NCBI RefSeq assembly: GCF_001514265.1
Contig: NZ_KQ948999.1
Coordinates: 186,001 to 250,000, forward strand
DNA from: Streptomyces resistomycificus
GTDB taxonomy: Bacteria > Actinomycetota > Actinomycetes > Streptomycetales > Streptomycetaceae
DNA: 64,000 bases
Direction of reading: 5' to 3'
Each line of letters starts with the position of its first letter. Position 1 is the stretch's first letter. The notes under the pieces are model-generated. The model searched no databases. It saw only the letters and a program-made list of their open reading frames with translations, and was not told the origin of the DNA. A program made the translations under genes and the position numbers. Positions 35,543 through 43,447 of this stretch are shown in pieces.

Positions 35543-36855
35543 CAGCGGAGGAACCCTTCGTAATTGCGCTGCTGAAGCTGACTCTCGATCTGCTTCACCG
35601 TCTCGAGACCCACACCCACGATGATCAGGATGCTGGTCCCGCCGAACGGGAAGTTCTGGTTTGCCCCGAAACCAGCCAACGCCATCGTCGGCACGAGAGC
35701 GATCAGCCCCAGGTACAGCGAACCCGGCCAGGTGATCCGGTTGAGTACGTAGGACAGGTACTCAGCGGTCGGTCGGCCAGCCCGGATGCCCGGGATGAAG
35801 CCACCATACTTCTTCATGTTGTCCGCGACTTCCTCGGGGTTGAAGGAGATCGCCACGTAGAAGAACGCGAAGAACACGATGAGGAAGAAGTACAGAATGA
35901 TGTGCGGCGTGGCCGCCGTGTCCGCGAGGTTGTTCCTGACCCAGGTGGCCCAGCCCGCCGTGGAGTTGGTGAACTGCACGACCAGCGCCGGGATGTAGAG
36001 CAGCGACGACGCGAAGATGACGGGGATCACACCCGCCTGGTTGACCTTCAGCGGGATGTACGTGGACGTACCACCGTAGGAACGACGGCCGATCATCCGC
36101 TTCGCGTACTGCACCGGGACGCGGCGCTGGGCCTGCTCGACGAAGACGACCAGACCGACCATGACCAGGCCGACCGCGATGACGGTGCCGAACTCGATCC
36201 AGCCGCCCGCCAGGCTGCCCTGCTCCTTGATGGCCCACAGCGCGGACGGGAAGGTGGCGGCGATCGAGATGAACATCAGGATCGACATGCCGTTGCCGAT
36301 GCCGCGGTCGGTGATGAGCTCACCGAGCCACATGACGACGGCGGTGCCGGCGGTCATCGTGATGACCATCGTGATCGTGATGAAGATCGAACGGTCCGGC
36401 ACGATCGAGCTCGCGACGGTGCAGTTGGTGAACAGCGCACCGCTGCGGGCGGTGGCGACGAGGCCGGTGCCCTGCAGGATGGCGAGCGCGACGGTCAGGT
36501 AACGCGTGTACTGCGTGATCTTCGCAGTTCCGGACTGGCCCTCTTTCTTGAGGGCCTCCAGGCGCGGGATCACCACGGTCAGCAGCTGCAGAATGATGCT
36601 CGCCGTGATGTACGGCATGATGCCCAGCGCGAAGATCGTGATCTGCAGCAGCGCACCGCCGCTGAACATGTTCACGAGTCCGAAGAGGCCCTGGTTGGTG
36701 GACGCCTCGTCCACACACCGCTGGACAGACGTGTAGTCGACACCGGGAATCGGCACGTGGGTGCCGACCCGGTAGACCACGATGATGCCGAGCGTGAAGA
36801 GCAGCTTCTTGCGCAGGTCGGGCGTCCTGAACGCCCGGGCGAACGCGGTGAGCAC
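35542..36855 (-). CDS. secY: protein translocase subunit SecY
   Basis: A 437-aa pore of the Sec translocon with ten membrane helices. The GTG at 36855 is preceded by AGGAGG at 5-nt spacing and gives MLTAFARAFRTPDLRKKLLF; the longer frame upstream has no such site. 'GVDYTSVQRCVDEASTNQGL' follows helix 1. The plug region is 'GLVNMFSGGALLQITIFALG', and cytoplasmic loops include 'QRRVPVQYAKRMIGRRSYGG'. It is separated from rplO by about 400 bp containing two strong hairpins and a TTGCAA/TAGAGT promoter candidate, so secY-adk probably forms its own unit. Confidence 0.98.
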   Translation of the reverse strand: MLTAFARAFRTPDLRKKLLFTLGIIVVYRVGTHVPIPGVDYTSVQRCVDEASTNQGLFGLVNMFSGGALLQITIFALGIMPYITASIILQLLTVVIPRLEALKKEGQSGTAKITQYTRYLTVALAILQGTGLVATARSGALFTNCTVASSIVPDRSIFITITMVITMTAGTAVVMWLGELITDRGIGNGMSILMFISIAATFPSALWAIKEQGSLAGGWIEFGTVIAVGLVMVGLVVFVEQAQRRVPVQYAKRMIGRRSYGGTSTYIPLKVNQAGVIPVIFASSLLYIPALVVQFTNSTAGWATWVRNNLADTAATPHIILYFFLIVFFAFFYVAISFNPEEVADNMKKYGGFIPGIRAGRPTAEYLSYVLNRITWPGSLYLGLIALVPTMALAGFGANQNFPFGGTSILIIVGVGLETVKQIESQLQQRNYEGFLR

Positions 36856-36988
36856 GGAGCCTCCTGCGCCCCCCGCACGCATCGCAGGGAGGCTAGTCGT
36901 TGACAAGGCCTTGGAGCCAGTAAGTGGTCGCCCAACAGTGCTGAGGGAGACAGACACCTGTCACCACTAGCTATGGATGGACCACAGG

Positions 36989-37018
36989 ACTCTAACAGTG
37001 CGGACCCCGTTGCAAGAA
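36989..37018 (-). promoter_or_regulatory. candidate secY promoter
   Basis: On the minus strand TAGAGT (36989-36994) is preceded by TTGCAA (15-nt spacer) or TTCTTG (18-nt spacer). It lies about 135 nt ahead of the secY GTG and downstream of the twin hairpins that follow rplO. Confidence 0.5.
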
Positions 37019-37157
37019 GCGGACGAACCCGACGACGGCAGCCTGGGAGCGGGTGTTCGCCACGGGCGGGATTCGCGTGTTCCGCACACACCGCCGCATT
37101 TCACATCAATCACCTCTACGAAAGCGGCGGAAGTGTGCGGTGGCGCTCCTTGTATGG

Positions 37158-37191
37158 AAAAAGGCCCGCCAAAATATCGGCGGGCCTTTTT
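37158..37191. terminator. bidirectional intrinsic terminator between rplO and secY
   Basis: AAAAAGGCCCGCC, loop AAAATATC, GGCGGGCCTTTTT: 13-bp perfect arms with A/T tracts on both sides. This is a textbook intrinsic terminator, unusual for Streptomyces. It ends the spc operon. Confidence 0.88.
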
Positions 37192-37194
37192 CAA

Positions 37195-37225
37195 CCGGGG
37201 ATACCCACAAAAGAGGTATCCCCGG
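37195..37225. terminator. second hairpin after rplO
   Basis: Perfect 11-bp arms CCGGGGATACC / GGTATCCCCGG, loop CACAAAAGA. It lies 37 nt after the rplO stop and 3 nt from the intrinsic terminator, giving a tandem pair. Confidence 0.75.
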
Positions 37226-37261
37226 TCGGGATCGTGCAAGTCAGCGAGACGTCCGAGGGAT

Positions 37262-37717
37262 TCAGACGAGCTCGGTGACGGTACCGCCGGCAGCGGTGAT
37301 CTTCTCCTTGGCGGAGCCGGAGACGGCGTCGACCGTCACCTGCAGCGCCACGGAGATCTCGCCCTGGCCGAGGACCTTGACGAGGCTGTTCTTGCGAACG
37401 GCACCCTTGGCCACCAGACCCTCGACGGTGACCTCGCCACCCTCGGGGTAGAGCGAGGCCAGCTTCTCGAGGTTCACGACCTGGAACTCGGTCTTGAACG
37501 GGTTCTTGAAGCCCTTCAGCTTCGGAAGACGCATGTGGAGGGGCATCTGGCCACCCTCGAAGCGCTCCGGAACCTGGTAACGGGCCTTCGTGCCCTTGGT
37601 ACCACGACCGGCCGTCTTACCCTTCGACGCCTCACCACGACCGACACGGGTCTTCGCGGTCTTGGCGCCCGGGGCGGGACGGAGGTTGTGGATCTTGAGC
37701 GGGTTCTGCTCCGCCAT
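37262..37717 (-). CDS. rplO: 50S ribosomal protein L15 (uL15)
   Basis: A 151-aa late-assembly 50S protein. The N-terminal half is Gly/Lys-rich and extended ('VGRGEASKGKTAGRGTKGTK', 'PERFEGGQMPLHMRLPKLKG'). The globular C-terminus 'YPEGGEVTVEGLVAKGAVRK' is conserved. It is 2 nt after rpmD and the last gene before the tandem terminators that close the spc operon. Confidence 0.98.
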   Translation of the reverse strand: MAEQNPLKIHNLRPAPGAKTAKTRVGRGEASKGKTAGRGTKGTKARYQVPERFEGGQMPLHMRLPKLKGFKNPFKTEFQVVNLEKLASLYPEGGEVTVEGLVAKGAVRKNSLVKVLGQGEISVALQVTVDAVSGSAKEKITAAGGTVTELV

Positions 37718-37719
37718 GA

Positions 37720-37902
37720 TCAGTCGACCTCCTCGACCGTCACGAGGTGGCGGACGGTGTGCACCATGCCGCGGAACTCGGGACGATCCTCCTTGACGAC
37801 CTGCGTGTTGATGCCCTTGAGACCAAGGGAGCGCAGGGTGTCACGGTGGTTCTGCTTGCTGCCGATGTACGACTTCGTCTGCGTGATCTTGAGCTGAGCC
37901 AT
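37720..37902 (-). CDS. rpmD: 50S ribosomal protein L30 (uL30)
   Basis: A 60-aa ferredoxin-like-fold 50S protein: MAQLKITQTKSYIGSKQNHR, then 'TLRSLGLKGINTQVVKED' and 'GMVHTVRHLVTVEEVD'. The ATG at 37902 overlaps the rpsE stop (TAATG). Upstream open-frame sequence belongs to a shadow frame of rpsE. Confidence 0.97.
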   Translation of the reverse strand: MAQLKITQTKSYIGSKQNHRDTLRSLGLKGINTQVVKEDRPEFRGMVHTVRHLVTVEEVD

Positions 37903-38510
37903 TACGCAGCACCAGCCCCGGCACGCGCACGCAGCAGAGCCGCGGGAGCGACGTCCTCGAGGGGCAGACCACGGCGAGCCGCGATCTCCTCGGGACGCTG
38001 CAGACCCTTCAGGGCCTCCACGGTCGCGTGCACGATGTTGATCGCGTTCGACGAGCCGAGCGACTTCGACAGGATGTCGTGCACACCGGCGCACTCGAGC
38101 ACGGCACGCACCGGACCACCGGCGATAACGCCGGTACCCGGGGACGCGGGCTTGAGCAGCACGACGCCGGCAGCCTTCTCACCCGTGATCGGGTGCGGGA
38201 TGGTGCCCTGGATACGGGGGACCTTGAAGAAGTGCTTCTTGGCCTCCTCAACACCCTTGGCGATGGCGGCCGGCACCTCCTTGGCCTTGCCGTAACCGAC
38301 ACCCACGGTGCCGTCACCGTCGCCCACCACGACCAGCGCGGTGAAGCTGAAGCGACGACCACCCTTCACAACCTTGGCGACACGGTTGATCGCGACGACG
38401 CGCTCAACGTAAGCGGTCTTCTCGGCGGCAGCTGCGCCGCCGTCACGGCCCTTCCGGTCCCGCCGCTCGCCGCCACCGGCACCGCCACCGCGGCGCTGGG
38501 GTCCAGCCAT
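37902..38510 (-). CDS. rpsE: 30S ribosomal protein S5 (uS5)
   Basis: A 202-aa 30S decoding-fidelity protein. A Gly/Arg-rich N-terminal extension (about 35 aa) precedes the double-stranded-RNA-binding fold 'YVERVVAINRVAKVVKGGRR' and 'VGYGKAKEVPAAIAKGVEEA'. The spectinomycin-contact loop 'VAKVVKGGRRFSF' is wild-type in form. The stop overlaps rpmD by 1 nt. Confidence 0.98.
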   Translation of the reverse strand: MAGPQRRGGGAGGGERRDRKGRDGGAAAAEKTAYVERVVAINRVAKVVKGGRRFSFTALVVVGDGDGTVGVGYGKAKEVPAAIAKGVEEAKKHFFKVPRIQGTIPHPITGEKAAGVVLLKPASPGTGVIAGGPVRAVLECAGVHDILSKSLGSSNAINIVHATVEALKGLQRPEEIAARRGLPLEDVAPAALLRARAGAGAA

Positions 38511-38580
38511 TGGAATTACCTCTCTCTGTTTCCGCTAGCTACGCGCCAACGATTTTTGTCGCTGACGCGACGGGCGGCCC

Positions 38581-38964
38581 TTAGAACTTCAGGCCGGCTT
38601 CGCGGGCGGCGTCCGCCAGGGCGGCGATGCGCCCGGCGTACTGGTTGCCACCACGGTCGAACACCACGGCCTCGACACCGGCAGCCTTCGCACGCTCGGC
38701 GACCAGGGCGCCGACCTGCTTGGCCTGCGCGGACTTGTCGCCCTCGCCACCGCGGATCGAGGTGTCCAGGGTGGACGCCGACGCAAGGGTGTGACCCTTG
38801 AGGTCGTCGATCACCTGGGCGACGATGTGGCGGTTCGAGCGGGTGACGACCAGACGAGGACGCTCCGCCGTACCGTTGATCGACTTGCGGATCCGGATGT
38901 GGCGGCGCTTGATCGCGGCGCGCTTGTAGGCGTCGCCCTTGAGGATCTTCTGTCCGTATGCCAT
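38581..38964 (-). CDS. rplR: 50S ribosomal protein L18 (uL18)
   Basis: A 127-aa 5S-rRNA-binding protein of the central protuberance. Conserved: 'RHIRIRKSINGTAERPRLVV', 'SNRHIVAQVIDDLKGHTLAS', 'FDRGGNQYAGRIAALADAAR'. It starts 3 nt after rplF; the 70-nt gap to rpsE is the usual spc-operon layout. Confidence 0.98.
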   Translation of the reverse strand: MAYGQKILKGDAYKRAAIKRRHIRIRKSINGTAERPRLVVTRSNRHIVAQVIDDLKGHTLASASTLDTSIRGGEGDKSAQAKQVGALVAERAKAAGVEAVVFDRGGNQYAGRIAALADAAREAGLKF

Positions 38965-38967
38965 GGC

Positions 38968-39507
38968 TTACTTACCCGCCTTTCCGACCTTGCGGCGGAT
39001 GACTTCGCCCTCGTACTTGACGCCCTTGGCCTTGTACGGGTCGGGCTTGCGCAGCTTGCGGATGTTGGCCGCAACCTCGCCGACCTTCTGCTTGTCGATG
39101 CCCTCGACCGAGAAGCGGGTCGGGTTCTCCACCTTGAAGGTGATTCCCTCGGGCGCCTCGACGGTGATCGGGTGGCTGTAGCCGAGAGCGAACTCGAGGT
39201 TCGAACCCTTGGCCGTCACGCGGTAACCGACACCGCTGATCTCGAGCTTCTTCACGTAACCCTGGGTCACGCCGGTGATCATGTTCGCCACCAGCGTGCG
39301 GGACAGGCCGTGCAGGGCCTTGTTCTGACGCTCGTCGTTGGGGCGGGTGACGTTGAGAACGCCGTCCTCACCCTTGGCGATGTCGATCGGCGAAGCGACG
39401 GTGTGGGTCAGCGAGCCCTTGGGGCCCTTGACCGCGACCGTACGGCCGTCGATGGTGACGTCCACGCCGGCGGGAACCGTGATGGGGAGCTTGCCAATAC
39501 GCGACAT
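38968..39507 (-). CDS. rplF: 50S ribosomal protein L6 (uL6)
   Basis: A 179-aa protein with two related domains near the factor-binding site. It starts MSRIGKLPITVPAGVDVTID; the C-terminal rRNA-binding 'VGEVAANIRKLRKPDPYKAK' and 'GVKYEGEVIRRKVGKAGK' are intact. It lies 24 nt after rpsH and 3 nt before rplR. Confidence 0.98.
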   Translation of the reverse strand: MSRIGKLPITVPAGVDVTIDGRTVAVKGPKGSLTHTVASPIDIAKGEDGVLNVTRPNDERQNKALHGLSRTLVANMITGVTQGYVKKLEISGVGYRVTAKGSNLEFALGYSHPITVEAPEGITFKVENPTRFSVEGIDKQKVGEVAANIRKLRKPDPYKAKGVKYEGEVIRRKVGKAGK

Positions 39508-39531
39508 AGCTGTTTCCTCCGTTCCCTTCCG

Positions 39532-39930
39532 CTACCAGACGTAGGCGAGAACTTCTCCGCCTACGCCCTTCTTGCCGGCCTGCTTGTCGGTGAGAAGCCC
39601 GTGGGACGTGGAGATGATCGCCACGCCGAGGCCGCCGAGCACCTTCGGCAGGTTGGTGGACTTCGCGTAAACCCGGAGACCGGGCTTGGAGATCCGCTTG
39701 ATGCCCGCGATGGAGCGCTCACGGTTGGGGCCGAACTTCAGCTCCAGGACGAGGTTCTTGCCGACCTCGGCGTCCTCGACCTTCCAGCCCGTGATGAAGC
39801 CCTCCTGCTGGAGGATCTCCGCGATGTGAGACTTGATCTTCGATGCCGGCATCGTCACGGAGTCGTGGTATGCCGAGTTCGCGTTCCGCAGACGCGTAAG
39901 CATGTCTGCGATCGGATCAGTCATGGTCAT
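39532..39930 (-). CDS. rpsH: 30S ribosomal protein S8 (uS8)
   Basis: A 132-aa central-domain 16S rRNA-binding protein and, in E. coli, translational repressor of the spc operon. It starts MTMTDPIADMLTRLRNANSA; the C-terminal 'GGLGVAIISTSHGLLTDKQA' and 'GGEVLAYVW' are canonical. A 213-bp gap to rpsN, larger than other gaps in the operon, contains a hairpin. Confidence 0.97.
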   Translation of the reverse strand: MTMTDPIADMLTRLRNANSAYHDSVTMPASKIKSHIAEILQQEGFITGWKVEDAEVGKNLVLELKFGPNRERSIAGIKRISKPGLRVYAKSTNLPKVLGGLGVAIISTSHGLLTDKQAGKKGVGGEVLAYVW

Positions 39931-40120
39931 GAATTGGCCTTCGGCCTCTCTCGCCGGGGTTTCCTGGTGCGCCATCCCTCTCCCCGATCCGAGACGGGAC
40001 GGGTGCGGCGCGGTGGACCTACGGCGTAGTAAGTCGTACGGGCGGCAGTCAGGCGCCCAACCCTCCAAGCCTAAGCCATGGAGAGGAGGGCACCTGACAC
40101 GCCCATTGCTTACCGAGAGC

Positions 40121-40151
40121 CCTGGGTATCCCTAAAAGGGGGATTACCAGG
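40121..40151 (-). terminator. imperfect hairpin at the rpsN stop codon
   Basis: On the minus strand CCTGGTAATCCC pairs with GGGATACCCAGG with one bulge or mismatch, loop about CCTTTTA. The rpsN TAA stop is inside the left arm. It could attenuate the spc operon between rpsN and rpsH. Confidence 0.45.
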
Positions 40152-40329
40152 AGCTCTTGGTCACGCCCGGCAGCTCGCCACGGTGAGCCATCTCACGAAG
40201 GCACACGCGGCACAGGCCGAACTTGCGGTACACGGAGTGGGGACGGCCGCAGCGCTGGCAGCGCGTGTAGCCACGCACGCCGAACTTGGGCTTGCGAGCA
40301 GCCTTCGCGATCAGAGCCTTCTTCGCCAT
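40144..40329 (-). CDS. rpsN: 30S ribosomal protein S14 type Z (uS14)
   Basis: A 61-aa zinc-form S14: MAKKALIAKAARKPKFGVRG, with two CxxC pairs in 'YTRCQRCGRPHSVYRKF' and 'GLCRVCLREMAHRG'. Its length shows it is the short zinc-containing paralogue of the spc operon. The ATG at 40329 is 6 nt after rplE. An upstream ATG 9 nt earlier is less likely. Confidence 0.97.
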   Translation of the reverse strand: MAKKALIAKAARKPKFGVRGYTRCQRCGRPHSVYRKFGLCRVCLREMAHRGELPGVTKSSW

Positions 40330-40334
40330 CTCGC

Positions 40335-40892
40335 TCACGCCTCCTTGAAGGGGAAGCCGAGGTGACGAAGGAGCGCGCGGCCCTCAGCGTCGTTGGTCGC
40401 CGTGGTCACCACGGTGATGTCCATACCCCGGGTGCGGTCGATCTTGTCCTGGTCGATCTCGTGGAACATGACCTGCTCCGTGAGACCGAAGGTGTAGTTG
40501 CCACGGCCGTCGAACTGCTTGGGGGACAGGCCGCGGAAGTCGCGGATGCGCGGCAGCGCGAGCGACAGGGTGCGGTCCAGGAACTCCCACATGCGGTCGC
40601 CACGAAGCGTGACGTGGGCACCGATCGGCTGGCCCTCACGCAGCTTGAACTGCGCGATGGACTTACGGGCCTTGGTGACGGCCGGCTTCTGACCGGTGAT
40701 CGTGGTGAGGTCCTTGATGGCACCCTCGATCAGCTTGGAGTCGCGGGCGGCGTCGCCCACACCCATGTTGACCACGATCTTGACGAGGCCGGGGATCTGC
40801 ATGACGTTCTCGTACTTGAACTCGTCACGCAGCTTGCCCGCGATCTCCTCGCGGTACTTCGTCTTCAGACGCGGAGTGGTGGTGGTAGCCAT
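40335..40892 (-). CDS. rplE: 50S ribosomal protein L5 (uL5)
   Basis: A 185-aa 5S-rRNA-binding protein that touches P-site tRNA. Conserved: 'NVMQIPGLVKIVVNMGVGDA', 'TGQKPAVTKARKSIAQFKLR', 'IPVHEIDQDKIDRTRGMDI'-like block near the C-terminus. The ATG overlaps the rplX stop by 1 nt (TGATG), so translation is coupled. Confidence 0.98.
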   Translation of the reverse strand: MATTTTPRLKTKYREEIAGKLRDEFKYENVMQIPGLVKIVVNMGVGDAARDSKLIEGAIKDLTTITGQKPAVTKARKSIAQFKLREGQPIGAHVTLRGDRMWEFLDRTLSLALPRIRDFRGLSPKQFDGRGNYTFGLTEQVMFHEIDQDKIDRTRGMDITVVTTATNDAEGRALLRHLGFPFKEA

Positions 40893-41215
40893 CAGATGTC
40901 CTCACCCGTCCGCTTGGCAACGCGGATCTTGTTGCCCTCGTCGTCGAAGCGGTAACCGACACGCGTGACGACCTTGTTGCCGTCCTTCTCCACGACGAGC
41001 TGAACGTTGCTCACGTGAATCGGGGCCTCGGTCGTGACGATGCCACCGGCCTGCGAACCCTTGGCGGTCGGGCCGGCCTTGGTGTGCTTCTTGACCCGGT
41101 TGACACCCTCGACCAGGACGCGGTCCTCGCGGGGGAAGGCCGCGATGACCTTGCCCTGCTTGCCCTTGTCCTTACCGGTGATGACCTGGACCAGGTCGCC
41201 CTTCTTGATCTTCAT
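40892..41215 (-). CDS. rplX: 50S ribosomal protein L24 (uL24)
   Basis: A 107-aa assembly initiator with a KOW domain: MKIKKGDLVQVITGKDKGKQ, then 'GKVIAAFPREDRVLVEGVNR' and a basic C-terminus. It lies 2 nt after rplN and overlaps rplE by 1 nt. Confidence 0.98.
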   Translation of the reverse strand: MKIKKGDLVQVITGKDKGKQGKVIAAFPREDRVLVEGVNRVKKHTKAGPTAKGSQAGGIVTTEAPIHVSNVQLVVEKDGNKVVTRVGYRFDDEGNKIRVAKRTGEDI

Positions 41216-41217
41216 GC

Positions 41218-41586
41218 TTACAGCACCTCCGGCGCGAGCGAGATGATCTTCATGAACTTCTTCTCGCGCAGCTCACGGCCGACAGGGCCGAAGATACGGG
41301 TGCCGCGAGGGTCGCCGTCGTTCTTCAGAATGACGGCGGCGTTCTCGTCGAAGCGGATGTACGAGCCGTCCGGACGGCGGCGCTCCTTGACGGTGCGAAC
41401 GATGACCGCCTTGACGACGTCACCCTTCTTCACGTTGCCACCGGGGATCGCGTCCTTGACGGTGGCGACGATGACGTCACCGATGCCCGCGTAGCGGCGA
41501 CCGGAGCCACCGAGCACACGGATGCAAAGGATCTCCTTCGCACCAGTGTTGTCGGCGACACGCAGTCGCGACTCCTGCTGGATCAC
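41218..41586 (-). CDS. rplN: 50S ribosomal protein L14 (uL14)
   Basis: A 122-aa intersubunit-face protein; MIQQESRLRVADNTGAKEIL is invariant. First gene of the spc operon. A strong 13-bp hairpin in the 97-bp gap separates it from rpsQ, the end of the S10 operon, so a promoter or controlled readthrough is expected here. Confidence 0.98.
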   Translation of the reverse strand: MIQQESRLRVADNTGAKEILCIRVLGGSGRRYAGIGDVIVATVKDAIPGGNVKKGDVVKAVIVRTVKERRRPDGSYIRFDENAAVILKNDGDPRGTRIFGPVGRELREKKFMKIISLAPEVL

Positions 41587-41614
41587 GTCTATCTCCTGTT
41601 TGTCTGCCGGTTCC

Positions 41615-41643
41615 CCGGGAGCCGCTCAGCGAGCGGCTCCCGG
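41615..41643 (-). terminator. terminator-like hairpin between the S10 and spc operons
   Basis: Perfect 13-bp arms CCGGGAGCCGCTC / GAGCGGCTCCCGG with a 3-nt loop. It lies between rpsQ (stop 41684) and rplN (start 41586). Confidence 0.75.
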
Positions 41644-41683
41644 AGCCTGGCGGAACTGTCCTGCGAGTTTGCCCGCAGGAGAT

Positions 41684-41971
41684 TTACTTGGCCTTCTCGA
41701 GGATCTCGACGACGCGCCAGCGCTTCGTGGCGGACAGCGGACGCGTCTCCATGAGGAGGACGCGGTCGCCGACGCCGGCGGCGTTCTGCTCGTCGTGGGC
41801 CTTGAGCTTGTTCGTACGACGGATGACCTTGCCGTACAGCGCGTGCTTCACGCGGTCCTCGACGGCGACGACGACGGTCTTGTCCATCTTGTCGCTGACG
41901 ACCAGACCCTCACGGGTCTTACGGAAGCCGCGCGCGGCCTTCGTCTCTTCAGTCACGTTGCTCTCGCTCAT
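41684..41971 (-). CDS. rpsQ: 30S ribosomal protein S17 (uS17)
   Basis: A 95-aa OB-fold primary 16S rRNA binder: 'RGFRKTREGLVVSDKMDKTV', 'VAVEDRVKHALYGKVIRRTN', 'GDRVLLMETRPLSATKRWRV'. The ATG overlaps the rpmC stop by 1 nt. Last gene of the S10 operon. Confidence 0.98.
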   Translation of the reverse strand: MSESNVTEETKAARGFRKTREGLVVSDKMDKTVVVAVEDRVKHALYGKVIRRTNKLKAHDEQNAAGVGDRVLLMETRPLSATKRWRVVEILEKAK

Positions 41972-42195
41972 CAGGCGCTCTCCACCGTCTCGATGCCCAG
42001 CTCGCGCTCACGCATCAGGGTGTAGATCCGCGCGATGTCCTTACGGACGGCCTTGAGCCGACCGTGGTTCTCGAGCTGACCCGTCGCCGCCTGGAAGCGG
42101 AGGTTGAACAGCTCTTCCTTGGCTTCGCGAAGCTTCGCCAGAAGCTCCTCGTCACCCAGTTCGCGCAGCTCGGACGCCTTGGTACCGGCCGACAT
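41971..42195 (-). CDS. rpmC: 50S ribosomal protein L29 (uL29)
   Basis: A 74-aa two-helix protein near the peptide exit: MSAGTKASELRELGDEELLA, 'KEELFNLRFQAATGQLENHG', 'ARIYTLMRERELGIETVESA'. I chose the ATG at 42195 (TGATG overlap with rplP) over the adjacent GTG at 42198. Confidence 0.97.
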   Translation of the reverse strand: MSAGTKASELRELGDEELLAKLREAKEELFNLRFQAATGQLENHGRLKAVRKDIARIYTLMRERELGIETVESA

Positions 42196-42614
42196 CACGC
42201 TTCACCTGCCTCGCGCTTGACGATCCGGCACTTCATCGGCAGCTTGTGAGCGGCGCGAGTCAGGGCCTCACGGGCGATCTTCTCGTTGGGGTAGGACAGC
42301 TCGAACATGACCCGTCCCGGGTGCACGTTCGCGATCCACCACTCCGGCGAACCCTTACCGGAACCCATGCGGGTCTCGGCAGGCTTCTTCGTGAGCGGGC
42401 GGTCCGGGTAGATGTTGATCCAGACCTTGCCGCCACGCTTGATGTGGCGGGTCATCGCGATACGAGCCGCCTCGATCTGGCGGTTGGTCACGTACGCCGG
42501 CGTGAGGGCCTGAATGCCGTACTCGCCGAACGCGACCGTCGTACCACCCTTGGCCTGACCGCGGCGCTTGGGGTGGTGCTGCTTGCGGTGCTTGACCCGT
42601 CGGGGGATCAGCAT
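42195..42614 (-). CDS. rplP: 50S ribosomal protein L16 (uL16)
   Basis: A 139-aa protein at the A-site tRNA elbow and peptidyl-transferase entrance: MLIPRRVKHRKQHHPKRRGQ, 'FGEYGIQALTPAYVTNRQIE', 'GKGSPEWWIANVHPGRVMFE'. It lies 5 nt after rpsC and overlaps rpmC by 1 nt. Confidence 0.98.
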   Translation of the reverse strand: MLIPRRVKHRKQHHPKRRGQAKGGTTVAFGEYGIQALTPAYVTNRQIEAARIAMTRHIKRGGKVWINIYPDRPLTKKPAETRMGSGKGSPEWWIANVHPGRVMFELSYPNEKIAREALTRAAHKLPMKCRIVKREAGEA

Positions 42615-42619
42615 TTCGG

Positions 42620-43447
42620 TCAGGCCTCCGTTCCGGTGCTCTCAGCCGGAGCGGCGGCGGCGGGAGCCTCGGCCTTGGGGGCCTCGGCGCCTGCAGCCTG
42701 CTGCGGCTTGCGACCGCGCCGCTCGCCACCACGGCCACCACGGGCCGGGCGGTCGGCACCGCCACCGCGGGCCGGGCGGTTACCCGCACGGGCGGCAGCG
42801 TTCTCAGCGCGGACCTCGGCGATGTTCTTGACATCGCCCTTGTAGATCCAGACCTTCACACCGATGCGGCCGAAGGTCGTCTTGGCCTCGAAGAAGCCGT
42901 AGTCCACGTTCGCGCGGAGCGTGTGCAGGGGCACACGGCCCTCGCGGTAGAACTCCGAGCGGGACATCTCGGCGCCACCGAGGCGGCCACCGCACTGGAT
43001 CTTGATGCCCTTGGCGCCGGCCTTCATCGCCGACTGCATGCTCTTACGCATGGCGCGGCGGAAGGAGACGCGGGAGGAGAGCTGCTCGGCGACGGCCTGG
43101 GCAACCAGCTGAGCGTCGGTCTCGGGGTTCTTGACCTCGAGGATGTTCAGCTGGACCTGCTTGCCCGTGAGCTTCTCGAGGTCACCGCGGATGCGGTCGG
43201 CCTCGGCGCCACGGCGGCCGATCACGATGCCCGGACGCGCGGTGTGGATGTCCACACGGACGCGGTCACGGGTGCGCTCGATCTCGACCTTCGAGATGCC
43301 GGCGCGCTCCATGCCGGACGTCATCATCCGACGGATGGCGACGTCTTCCTTGACGTAGTCCTTGTACAGCTTGTCGGCGTACCACCGGGACTTGAAGTCC
43401 GTCGTGACACCGAGCCGGAACCCATGCGGGTTAACCTTCTGGCCCAT
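42620..43447 (-). CDS. rpsC: 30S ribosomal protein S3 (uS3)
   Basis: A 275-aa mRNA-entry protein with a KH domain. It starts MGQKVNPHGFRLGVTTDFKS; 'VIGRRGAEADRIRGDLEKLT' is the KH loop, and 'GIKIQCGGRLGGAEMSRSEF' is conserved. The C-terminal about 60 residues are a Gly/Arg/Ala-rich tail, typical for the genus. The ATG overlaps the rplV stop (TAATG). A much longer open frame reaching through rplV and rpsS was rejected. Confidence 0.97.
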   Translation of the reverse strand: MGQKVNPHGFRLGVTTDFKSRWYADKLYKDYVKEDVAIRRMMTSGMERAGISKVEIERTRDRVRVDIHTARPGIVIGRRGAEADRIRGDLEKLTGKQVQLNILEVKNPETDAQLVAQAVAEQLSSRVSFRRAMRKSMQSAMKAGAKGIKIQCGGRLGGAEMSRSEFYREGRVPLHTLRANVDYGFFEAKTTFGRIGVKVWIYKGDVKNIAEVRAENAAARAGNRPARGGGADRPARGGRGGERRGRKPQQAAGAEAPKAEAPAAAAPAESTGTEA

